A DNA stretch of 64,000 bases from Ricordea florida (Eukaryota; Cnidaria; Anthozoa; Corallimorpharia; Ricordeidae): assembly GCA_949710005.1 (NCBI GenBank), contig OX453278.1, positions 6,808,597 through 6,872,596 on the forward strand, read 5' to 3'. This document shows positions 24,008-30,425 of this stretch, in pieces. A program made the translations under genes and the position numbers. Every line of letters begins with the position of its first letter. The first letter of the stretch is position 1. The notes below the pieces were generated by a model that was not told where the DNA came from, made no database searches, and saw nothing but the letters and a program-made list of their open reading frames with translations.

Positions 24008-24829
24008 ATGATGAACGAAAATACTCAATTAATTGATATTAATAATTATAATCCCCAAAAAAGTATGATCTTTTCTAAACCAATTTTAGGTGAAGTTCCA
24101 GATAAAAAGCCAAAAGTAGAATTTAGGAGAATTAAAATTTCTACAAAAAATGAAGATGGAACTAAAGGAGAATTAGTTATTCCAACTGGCCGTTTGTATT
24201 CATTTGGAGTTTCTGAAAGTTTTTCAACTTATTCTTTTCCTTTATGTCTATGGAGTGGAAATAGACCCACTAATGAAGAGAAAAAATGGATAGAAAAATT
24301 TGATCAAATAGTAGATTGTTGCATTGATCATATTATTGAAAATAAAGAAGAAATTGATAGATTTGAGTTGAAAAGATCTGATCTCACCAAAACAAAGGGG
24401 GGTTTTAATCCTCTATATTGGAAAATGGAAAAAATTGAAGATGGTAAAAACAAACCTTATATCCAAAAAGTTCCTGATAGAGGACCAACATTATATCCTA
24501 AATTAATTTCATACAAAAAAGGAGAATTTCTTACAAAATTTTATGATATTAGAAGTGAGGATTGCAATGAAACAATAAACCCCAAAGATTTAATCAATAA
24601 AGGTTGCCACGCAGAGTGTTCAATCAAAATTGAATCAATATTTATTGGTGCTCGTATTTCATTGCAAGTAAAACTTTATGATGCTCTTGTTGAAACGAAA
24701 AAAGAAATTAAAAGATTAGCCCCACGAAAAAAATATAATCAAGAAGTAATTATTTCTGACGGTGAATCTGCTTCTTCCCATATTGGTTATGATGAATATG
24801 AAGATTCTGATCATGGGAGTCTCATGTAA
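24008..24829 (+). CDS. 273 aa cargo protein (outer), possibly SSB-like
   Basis: A soluble protein on the strand opposite to the core block, in the slot between the 411-aa and 130-aa genes. The stretch FGVSESFSTYSFPLCLW, the nearby PTNEEKKWIEKFDQIVDCC and the later HAECSIKIESIFIG recall uncharacterised virus proteins of the DUF5871 / putative ssDNA-binding type, but I cannot verify this. The C-terminus is acidic (DGESASSHIGYDEYEDSD), as in many SSBs. The inner element has an unrelated 87-aa gene in the same slot, so this is exchangeable cargo. Confidence 0.55.
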   Translation: MMNENTQLIDINNYNPQKSMIFSKPILGEVPDKKPKVEFRRIKISTKNEDGTKGELVIPTGRLYSFGVSESFSTYSFPLCLWSGNRPTNEEKKWIEKFDQIVDCCIDHIIENKEEIDRFELKRSDLTKTKGGFNPLYWKMEKIEDGKNKPYIQKVPDRGPTLYPKLISYKKGEFLTKFYDIRSEDCNETINPKDLINKGCHAECSIKIESIFIGARISLQVKLYDALVETKKEIKRLAPRKKYNQEVIISDGESASSHIGYDEYEDSDHGSLM

Positions 24830-24851
24830 ACCAAAATAATAAATATACTTG

Positions 24852-24883
24852 TGTTATATAACCAAATTACTGGTTACATAACA
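24852..24883. terminator. 32-bp convergent-gene hairpin, copy 2
   Basis: Arms TGTTATATAACCA and TGGTTACATAACA, between the 273-aa gene (+) and the 130-aa gene (-). Confidence 0.7.
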
Positions 24884-24893
24884 ACATAATAAT

Positions 24894-25286
24894 TTATAAT
24901 ATTTTACTTACAGCGTAACCTAAACCCAACATTCCGGCTCCAACATATACCATTTCCCCAGTCTTTTGGTCATCGCTTGGTTTGTAATAATCAGAGAATT
25001 TTGGTTCTTCCATTTCCCCGTACAATTCAAAAGCCTGATTTGTAGCTGAAATATTTTTTGATGCTTGATATTTTTCATCTTTTTTCTTCATTTTCCAATC
25101 AAGCATTTTTTGTCTTTTTTCCTGATATTCTGCGTAATCTCTTTGATATTTTTCCATTGCTTTATCGTGTCGTATTTTTTCTGTATCCACTTTATTCCCT
25201 GTAAGATATTTTGCAAGAATATTTCCGCCGGTAAATGCCGTTGCATTCAATATAGCCCCACCAATCATCATCGCTATTGTTGCCAT
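24894..25286 (-). CDS. Small membrane protein, 130 aa (outer)
   Basis: An N-terminal hydrophobic Gly/Ala stretch (about 1-25), a highly charged central helix (about 38-75) and a C-terminal hydrophobic segment VYVGAGMLGLGYAVSKIL. It is closely matched by 34350-34742 in the inner element. It is only 4 bp from the next gene upstream. Probably a virion membrane protein; function unknown. Confidence 0.7.
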   Translation of the reverse strand: MATIAMMIGGAILNATAFTGGNILAKYLTGNKVDTEKIRHDKAMEKYQRDYAEYQEKRQKMLDWKMKKKDEKYQASKNISATNQAFELYGEMEEPKFSDYYKPSDDQKTGEMVYVGAGMLGLGYAVSKIL

Positions 25287-25290
25287 AATT

Positions 25291-25509
25291 TTATTTTGGT
25301 AAAATCTTTTGATCCTCTAAATATGTTTTTAGATACATACTTCCGGATAATACAGCAACCCATTTTGCATAATTTGTAATACTTGAGGATGGGTCGCTCA
25401 AAAATGATTCTTTCATTACCTTTTTAGCCACATAACCAACCCCAGCCCCTAATCCGATAAGTACCGCTGAATCAGTTACAGTTTTCACAAGTTTATTTTC
25501 GCTTGACAT
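25291..25509 (-). CDS. Small two-helix membrane protein, 72 aa (outer)
   Basis: Two hydrophobic stretches (around AVLIGLGAGVGYVAKK and YAKWVAVLSGSMYLKTY). It is almost identical to 34747-34965 in the inner element, which shows strong constraint despite its size. Function unknown. Confidence 0.7.
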   Translation of the reverse strand: MSSENKLVKTVTDSAVLIGLGAGVGYVAKKVMKESFLSDPSSSITNYAKWVAVLSGSMYLKTYLEDQKILPK

Positions 25510-25510
25510 G

Positions 25511-25563
25511 ATTTTTTACTACATCAGTAAGAAACTTTTAAATAACTTTATGTAGTAAAAAAT
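25511..25563. promoter_or_regulatory. Perfect 14-bp inverted repeat between tandem genes
   Basis: ATTTTTTACTACAT (25511-25524) and ATGTAGTAAAAAAT (25550-25563). It lies after the 144-aa gene and directly before the ATG of the 72-aa gene, with an AAACTTTTAAATAAC loop. It may both end the upstream transcript and frame the promoter. Confidence 0.55.
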
Positions 25564-25572
25564 AATTTATAA

Positions 25573-26007
25573 TTATTCCATTCCTAAAGATTTTGAGGTT
25601 AAATGCAATGGAATTTTTGAAGGTTGGGGTATTTGTGGAACTTGTGATAAATCAGGTATCCTATTAGAATATTCAACCCTAGCTTTTTCCTTATATCTCA
25701 TAAAAAGATCAAATGCTGTAAACCCCAATCCAACAACAGATAAAACAGTAGTAAAAGATAACTCTGGAAGCCATGATTTATATCTATTATTTGTCTTTTC
25801 TTGATTATACCCCATTTCTACATTTTCGTTTTGCGTCTCTCGTTCCATCTCCCTAGCTAATGCTTCTTTTGCTTTTTTATTATATTCAGCTAATTTTTTA
25901 CCAGCTGCGACTTTTTTAGGATCTTTCTCCCTCTTTTTAGTATCTTTATTTTCAGGTGTGGGATCAGCCGTAATTTGTTCAACTTCTACTTTAGATTGTT
26001 CAGACAT
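25573..26007 (-). CDS. Lys-rich single-pass membrane protein, 144 aa (outer)
   Basis: The N-terminal half is charged with a conserved block DPKKVAAGKKLAEYNKKAKE. A hydrophobic segment LSFTTVLSVVGLGFTAFDLF lies at about 86-105. A Pro-rich tail ends in LTSKSLGME. The inner homologue is 35011-35433. The basic block could contact DNA or capsid; function unknown. Confidence 0.7.
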   Translation of the reverse strand: MSEQSKVEVEQITADPTPENKDTKKREKDPKKVAAGKKLAEYNKKAKEALAREMERETQNENVEMGYNQEKTNNRYKSWLPELSFTTVLSVVGLGFTAFDLFMRYKEKARVEYSNRIPDLSQVPQIPQPSKIPLHLTSKSLGME

Positions 26008-26044
26008 TGTTATTTAGATGCTACAAATAAGTTTTTAGATCTGT

Positions 26045-26605
26045 TTAATATACAGTATCAATACCCTCAGTAGATTGCTTAGTTTCCTGATCAGTTGTGT
26101 TAGAATTTACTGGTTCTTCTCTTGAAAATTGTTGATTTTTGTTGAATTTAACGTGTTTAGCTACTTGAAATAGTCCGCTAGCAAGTGCTGCCAATCTTCC
26201 TGCTTTCAATGCTAATAACCCAACAATGTTTGTTAATTCACGATTTACCAAATCATCATTCTTCAAATCATTGCAAAGAGATTCTATATCATCAACCGGA
26301 ACTAAATATGAAATAAGTTTAGAAACTAATTGAAGGGATGAATCTACTAATCCCCCATTAATTTTCTTACCCATTACTGCTTGATAACGATTAAAATACT
26401 TTTCAACATCTTTTTCAGATAATTTCTTTATATCACCCAGACTCATTTCAACCCCCAAATATTCTTTTGTTGTTCCTAAGGCTGCGAGAATGGCAAGTGA
26501 TTCTTGTTTTATTTCAAGATCCTCACTTTGATTGGTATCATTTTTTAACTCAGCTTTTTCTGTTCCTCCCTGTGGTTGGTCAATGTAATCTTCAATATTA
26601 GACAT
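26045..26605 (-). CDS. Conserved helical protein, 186 aa (outer)
   Basis: An acidic N-terminus, then helical segments with the conserved motif YFNRYQ(A/S)VMGKKINGGLVD and a moderately hydrophobic LTNIVG(L/F)LALK(A/S)GRLAALASG helix. It lies 6 bp from the ATPase gene. The inner counterpart is 35471-36052. Unknown function; tight linkage to the packaging ATPase suggests an assembly or packaging partner (inference). Confidence 0.65.
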   Translation of the reverse strand: MSNIEDYIDQPQGGTEKAELKNDTNQSEDLEIKQESLAILAALGTTKEYLGVEMSLGDIKKLSEKDVEKYFNRYQAVMGKKINGGLVDSSLQLVSKLISYLVPVDDIESLCNDLKNDDLVNRELTNIVGLLALKAGRLAALASGLFQVAKHVKFNKNQQFSREEPVNSNTTDQETKQSTEGIDTVY

Positions 26606-26611
26606 CTTTTG

Positions 26612-27253
26612 TTAAATCACTTCTGGAATCTCTAAATAGCAATTAAATGGGTATCGCAAACTCAAACATAACCTAGAATATTTTTCAGTTTTAAGGAGTT
26701 TTATAAACTTTTTACCTATTTCATAATCCAAATCACCACCATAATCTTCAAAAAACATTTTCATACCTTTCTGCGATGGATTATGGAAAGTAACAACACA
26801 GGCTACATTTTCCCTGAATGGTTTTGCTATTGATGTTAATTGCTGGGTTAAAACCCACATTGATAAACCATGATGCCTTCCGGAGAATGCTAAATCAATA
26901 AACTTGTTTGATCGTTTTTTCAGATCATTCGAAACAGCACAATCATCTAAAATTATTAATGTATTTGTTCCAGAAAACAAAGTTTGGCAATCATTTAACA
27001 ATTCATTGATCTCATCAATGTTACTTGCATCAGGTGACAATCTATAGAAATGTTTATCTCCTAGAGCAAAGTTATGATAGGTTTTATTTTTAGCATAAGT
27101 TGGGCATATTAAAACAATATATTCAAAAACTTTTCGAAATGGACCGCGGAGCTGTTCAATTAGGTACTTTGTTTTTCCACAATTTGTGGGTCCTGTTATA
27201 ATACAATGGAATGGTATTTTATCTCGTAAATCTTCCATAATTTTTTGTATCAT
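26612..27253 (-). CDS. A32/FtsK-type genome-packaging ATPase (outer)
   Basis: A 213 aa P-loop ATPase with Walker A GPTNCGKT (21-28), Walker B LIILDDCA (99-106) and a sensor-like VLTQQ. This is the FtsK-HerA packaging ATPase fold typical of Polintons and related double-jelly-roll viruses, and it would drive DNA into the procapsid. It lies directly downstream of the major capsid gene. An in-frame second Met (M6) could also be the start. Intact. Confidence 0.92.
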   Translation of the reverse strand: MIQKIMEDLRDKIPFHCIITGPTNCGKTKYLIEQLRGPFRKVFEYIVLICPTYAKNKTYHNFALGDKHFYRLSPDASNIDEINELLNDCQTLFSGTNTLIILDDCAVSNDLKKRSNKFIDLAFSGRHHGLSMWVLTQQLTSIAKPFRENVACVVTFHNPSQKGMKMFFEDYGGDLDYEIGKKFIKLLKTEKYSRLCLSLRYPFNCYLEIPEVI

Positions 27254-27277
27254 AACATTATGTTTTTAGATTCTCGA

Positions 27278-27488
27278 TCAGTACTTAATTGATCTCAAAC
27301 TTGAATTCATAATCTCCATCATTGCATCTGCTACAACAAACATATGACAAGTTACGGTTCCAGATCCGCTTTGTTTCCTTTTAATTTCTATTTTTACACC
27401 ATCATGCGTATTATTTAGAGCAAGTCCGCCGCCATGAATACCATTATCTGGATGAGTTCTAGTATCAACCCAAAGAGCAAACTTATCC
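27278..27488 (-). pseudogene. Major capsid protein, C-terminal fragment (outer, cut off by the inner element)
   Basis: Encodes the last about 70 residues of the double-jelly-roll capsid protein, ending SLRSIKY and a stop. It is separated from its N-terminal part (44152-45182) by the whole inner element. The fragment is in the frame the N-terminal part would need, and the summed length is one codon shorter than the intact inner capsid gene. Without a start of its own it should not be expressed as capsid. Confidence 0.92.
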
Positions 27489-27493
27489 GCGTA
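27489..27493. repeat. Target site duplication of the inner Polinton, left copy (GCGTA)
   Basis: GCGTA is directly followed by the inner TIR and is repeated at 44152-44156. The intact homologous site in the inner capsid gene contains a single GCGTA followed by AAATTC. Confidence 0.88.
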
Positions 27494-27987
27494 AGAGAGG
27501 GAGAAAACTGTGGTTTTGGGACACAGGAATTTTGAGAAGGATTTTTTAGCTTATAAGCTAAATTGGGTTTTCAAATTTGATCAGGAATTTAATCAAGGAT
27601 TTATTGGGTTAACCAAGCCTCGGTCAAGCTCAGTCAAACCTTTGCAAAGACTAAGCCAAGCTCAGTAAAGCCTGCGACAGTTTTGGGACACAGGAATTTT
27701 GTCAAGGATTTCTTAGCTTGCAACCCACTGCGTCAAGTTTCTGCAAAGTTTCGGCCAAGATAGGGGCCGACAGGCGGAGCGAGCGAAGCGAGCGGAGGGC
27801 GACGACCAGCCAGCGGCAAAGTCTATGCAAAGTTCCGACGAAGCCAATACCAAAACTTCGTCAAGTCTAAGTCAAGCCTGTGATGAGATCTAGGACACGG
27901 GCAATATTTCTCGGACAGGGGAAAAAATTTGAAATGTGGTTTAAAGGTTTGATGATATTTACAAAAGTAATTATGGATCAGCTAAGA
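27494..27987 (+). repeat. Inner element TIR, left
   Basis: Matches 43658-44151 in inverted orientation over 494 bp with no difference noticed by eye. It contains two direct copies of a TTTTGGGACACAGGAATTTT block (near 27514 and 27680) and a GC-rich tract around GCGAGCGAAGCGAGCGG. It ends inside codon 5 of the terminal genes at both sides. Confidence 0.93.
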
Positions 27988-28542
27988 GATTTATATCTTT
28001 ATGAACTAAAAATAATAGCGAAAGATCTAGAAATCAAAGGAAGAGGAAAAATGAGCAAGCAAGAATTAATCGGTGAAATTACAAATTTTAAAGATGAGGA
28101 AATTGCCGAATTAATTGAAAAAGTTATCCCTATTAGCAGAGTTATTTGTGATCATGGGAAAATAAAAAAATTTTGTATCAAATGTTATGGGTATAATTGT
28201 GCTCACAATAAATATAAATATCGTTGCAAGGAATGTGGAGGATCACAAATATGCGAACACAATAAACAAAAACAATGTTGCAAGGAATGTGGAGGATCAC
28301 AAATATGCGAACATGATAAATATAAGCGACAGTGCAGAGAATGTGGAGGATCACAAATATGCGAACATGATAAATATAAGCATCAGTGCATAGAATGCAG
28401 AGGTTCGCGAATATGTGAGCATAATAAACAAAAACAACAATGTAAGGAATGTGGTGGATCGCAAATTTGTGAACACGGCAAGAAAAAAGCTTCTTGCGGG
28501 GATTGTGGAAAAATAAAATCAAATTTAAAAGAAAAAATATAA
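27973..28542 (+). CDS. SAP-like / CKECGGSQIC zinc-repeat protein (inner)
   Basis: 189 aa from the ATG at 27973; an open in-frame extension begins at 27883 within the TIR. The SAP-like N-terminus (MDQLRDLYLYELKIIAKDLE) resembles the outer counterpart. About six 18-residue CKECGGSQICEH-type repeats follow, one per 54 bp at DNA level. The last unit ends ASCGDCGKIK. Conserved Cys and His spacing suggests zinc binding. The first four residues are shared with the polymerase at the other end because both genes start inside the TIR. Function unknown. Confidence 0.78.
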   Translation: MDQLRDLYLYELKIIAKDLEIKGRGKMSKQELIGEITNFKDEEIAELIEKVIPISRVICDHGKIKKFCIKCYGYNCAHNKYKYRCKECGGSQICEHNKQKQCCKECGGSQICEHDKYKRQCRECGGSQICEHDKYKHQCIECRGSRICEHNKQKQQCKECGGSQICEHGKKKASCGDCGKIKSNLKEKI

Positions 28543-28554
28543 ATAAAAGAAAAG

Positions 28555-29199
28555 ATGGAATACCAAAGTTTCAAAACAGAATTAGTGTTTTTTTATGAAT
28601 TTATTAATAATAAAAGGCTTAATTTTTGTGATTTCATAAATGAAATAAAAGAAGATATAATGAAAAAAATATCAAAAAATAGAAAATTTATTGATTATCA
28701 CAACAAGCCATATATTCCTGAAAAAGAAAAAAATATTTCTTTTACAATTAAATTAATTCAAGATAAAAATCTTGTTTATCCAAATGATATTTTTTTAAAA
28801 ACAGACAGGAATTTTGATATAGATGGTTTAAGCGAAGTAGATTTTGTAAAAGCAGCGTTAAATTGCGCAGATGATGAACTTTTATCTTTTGTAACAGGCT
28901 ATAATAAGTCAAATAATTTTTATTTTGATGCTTTCTATAAAAATGATTCAGAATATCATGTAAAGTATTCATATAATCCAGTTAAAATTTATAAGTTTGA
29001 TGAAAAATTTCATGTTAAAAAAATAGAAATGGGAATATTTTTAAATTACTTTAAGATAATTCATAAAGAGAAATTTTTTAGAAGATTGCATGATGAAATA
29101 ATGGAAGTGGCTTGGCACCCAACTAGATATTTAGATTGGTGTGTTGATTTTGAGGAGTTAAAGTTTTTGAAAGAAGAGGTATGGGGTGAAGAAGATTAA
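28555..29199 (+). CDS. 214 aa cargo protein with C-terminal WHPxR motif (inner)
   Basis: No homologue in the outer element. The C-terminus has EVAWHPTRYLDWCVDFEE, a motif I associate with hypothetical proteins of giant viruses; this is a recollection that needs a search. The rest is Lys/Asn/Phe-rich with no recognised domain. It follows the zinc-repeat gene by 12 bp on the same strand, so the two may be co-transcribed. It ends at the hairpin at 29203. Confidence 0.65.
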   Translation: MEYQSFKTELVFFYEFINNKRLNFCDFINEIKEDIMKKISKNRKFIDYHNKPYIPEKEKNISFTIKLIQDKNLVYPNDIFLKTDRNFDIDGLSEVDFVKAALNCADDELLSFVTGYNKSNNFYFDAFYKNDSEYHVKYSYNPVKIYKFDEKFHVKKIEMGIFLNYFKIIHKEKFFRRLHDEIMEVAWHPTRYLDWCVDFEELKFLKEEVWGEED

Positions 29200-29202
29200 T
29201 TA

Positions 29203-29234
29203 TGTTATATAACCCAAGTATTGGTTACATAACA
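29203..29234. terminator. 32-bp convergent-gene hairpin, copy 3
   Basis: Arms TGTTATATAACC and GGTTACATAACA, between the 214-aa gene (+) and the penton-like gene (-). Confidence 0.7.
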
Positions 29235-29239
29235 AAAAT

Positions 29240-29875
29240 TTATCTAAATCTTAAACTAAAAGTTATTGGCAATCCTCTTAAATCAAGTTTTTCCCAATTA
29301 TTGTCTAAGATAGTTAAATCAAAGTGGTTTATGAGACTCTCATATTTTTGAACTGGAATTGTTGGATAATCCTTTGAGGGTATGTTTGCTAGTAAATTAG
29401 ATGGCGTGAGTTTCACAAGTTCACCATATTTAGTGTTATTCATATATGACGACTTATTATCCACTAAACTACACATAAGCATCAAAGGCTCCCTAATCTG
29501 CAAATTTAAGGGGTATAATTTACCAGGATTTATAACTTCAGGCACTCCTAAACCAACCGCTAATCCTCTCGTAATTATAACTTTGTAGTTCTTATTTGAA
29601 TAAAGATAGTCAACAGTATCACTCTCAATTATTGTTATTTTTTCCTGAGCAGTATCATTAAGAAAGATTGATTGAATATTACAAAGAGAATATGTGCCGG
29701 GCTGAATTTTTATGATGACTTGATTCTTATCATTGAATAATGTCTGTTGGTCCTTGAAATTAATCAACTTTTTGAGCTTTAAATTGCAATCCAGGAGCTG
29801 TATCTCCCGAAGATTTTTCAGCGGCGGATCTAAATAAACCCTTGTTTTTGAATCATACATTGTAATACTTAACAT
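29240..29875 (-). CDS. Penton-like minor capsid protein (inner)
   Basis: 211 aa, clearly homologous along its length to 19668-20300, with conserved blocks DPPLKNLREIQLLDCN, LAVGLGVPEVINPGKLYP and KYESLINHFDLTILD. A beta-rich single-jelly-roll minor capsid role is inferred from size, position and strand pattern. Divergent from the Rpb7-like gene, whose ATG lies 41 bp away. Confidence 0.6.
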   Translation of the reverse strand: MLSITMYDSKTRVYLDPPLKNLREIQLLDCNLKLKKLINFKDQQTLFNDKNQVIIKIQPGTYSLCNIQSIFLNDTAQEKITIIESDTVDYLYSNKNYKVIITRGLAVGLGVPEVINPGKLYPLNLQIREPLMLMCSLVDNKSSYMNNTKYGELVKLTPSNLLANIPSKDYPTIPVQKYESLINHFDLTILDNNWEKLDLRGLPITFSLRFR

Positions 29876-29877
29876 TT

Positions 29878-29888
29878 TGTTTTGATTA
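29878..29888. repeat. Direct repeat TGTTTTGATTA, left of the Rpb7-like gene
   Basis: The same 11-mer recurs at 30385-30395. In the outer element the site exists once (20304-20314) with no gene inserted. Confidence 0.55.
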
Positions 29889-29915
29889 AATTATATTAGT
29901 TTTTAGATTAATAAA

Positions 29916-30377
29916 ATGGAAACTACTATAATTAAAAGGAGAATTTATCTTGAACCAAAATATTTGGATAGTAATATTATGCTTCATCTTTTGAGAAAAA
30001 TTAATAAGAAAATGAGCGGAGAAATTGATAAAGATTATGGATATTTTATTTCCGCGAATCGGATAGTAAAGATTTTGGATAATTCAGATACTTTTTTCTT
30101 TCTAGAGATTGAGGTGAAAACATATAAACCTAAAATTGGGCAAAAAGTTAAAGGATTTGTATGTATGATTTATAAGGATGGATTTCTTGTAAATGTTTTT
30201 GAAAGAATGATGGTTCTAGTTCCAAGTATTTTTATAAAAGATTATGTTTTTGATGAAAATAAGAATACTTTTGAAAATGATAATATCAGAATTGGAATGG
30301 GAGATAAAATTAAAGTAAAAATAAAACAATGTAGATTTCACGAAGAAAAATTTGAGTGCATTGGCTTTTTAGCTTAA
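29916..30377 (+). CDS. RNA polymerase Rpb7-like protein (N-terminal RNP-like plus S1/OB domain), cargo of inner element
   Basis: 153 aa. The first half has the Rpb7 pattern, RRIYLEPKYLDSNI then KDYGYFISANRIVKI. The second half has the S1/OB core, YKPKIGQKVKGFVCMIYKDG through VLVPSIFI, and then the Rpb7-type FDENKN, GDKIKVKIK and CIGFL. Length and domain order match archaeal/eukaryotic/NCLDV Rpb7, which forms the RNA-polymerase stalk with Rpb4 and binds nascent RNA. No other polymerase subunit is in the window. The encoded protein might join or compete within host Pol II, or aid late transcription; this is inference. Absent from the outer element, and flanked by an 11-bp direct repeat. Confidence 0.85.
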   Translation: METTIIKRRIYLEPKYLDSNIMLHLLRKINKKMSGEIDKDYGYFISANRIVKILDNSDTFFFLEIEVKTYKPKIGQKVKGFVCMIYKDGFLVNVFERMMVLVPSIFIKDYVFDENKNTFENDNIRIGMGDKIKVKIKQCRFHEEKFECIGFLA

Positions 30378-30383
30378 AATATT

Positions 30384-30425
30384 ATGTTTTGATTAATCTT
30401 TCAATTATTCAAGTAATCAAAACAT
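30384..30425. terminator. Perfect 12-bp inverted repeat between Rpb7-like and 532-aa genes
   Basis: ATGTTTTGATTA (30384-30395) and TAATCAAAACAT (30414-30425), at a convergent junction. It is the counterpart of 20304-20350 in the outer element and the likely 3'-end signal for both genes here. Confidence 0.6.

Noticed and set aside
27883-27972. N-terminal extension of the inner terminal genes (from MRSRTRAIFL...)
   Set aside because: It is encoded by the TIR at both ends, and the outer proteins begin at the equivalent internal Met. The internal starts at 27973 and 43672 are preferred, though the extension cannot be excluded.
28190-28500. CRISPR-like array of regularly spaced repeats
   Set aside because: The 54-bp periodicity is codon-phased and encodes an 18-residue Cys/His protein repeat. 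There are no variable spacers and the setting is eukaryotic.
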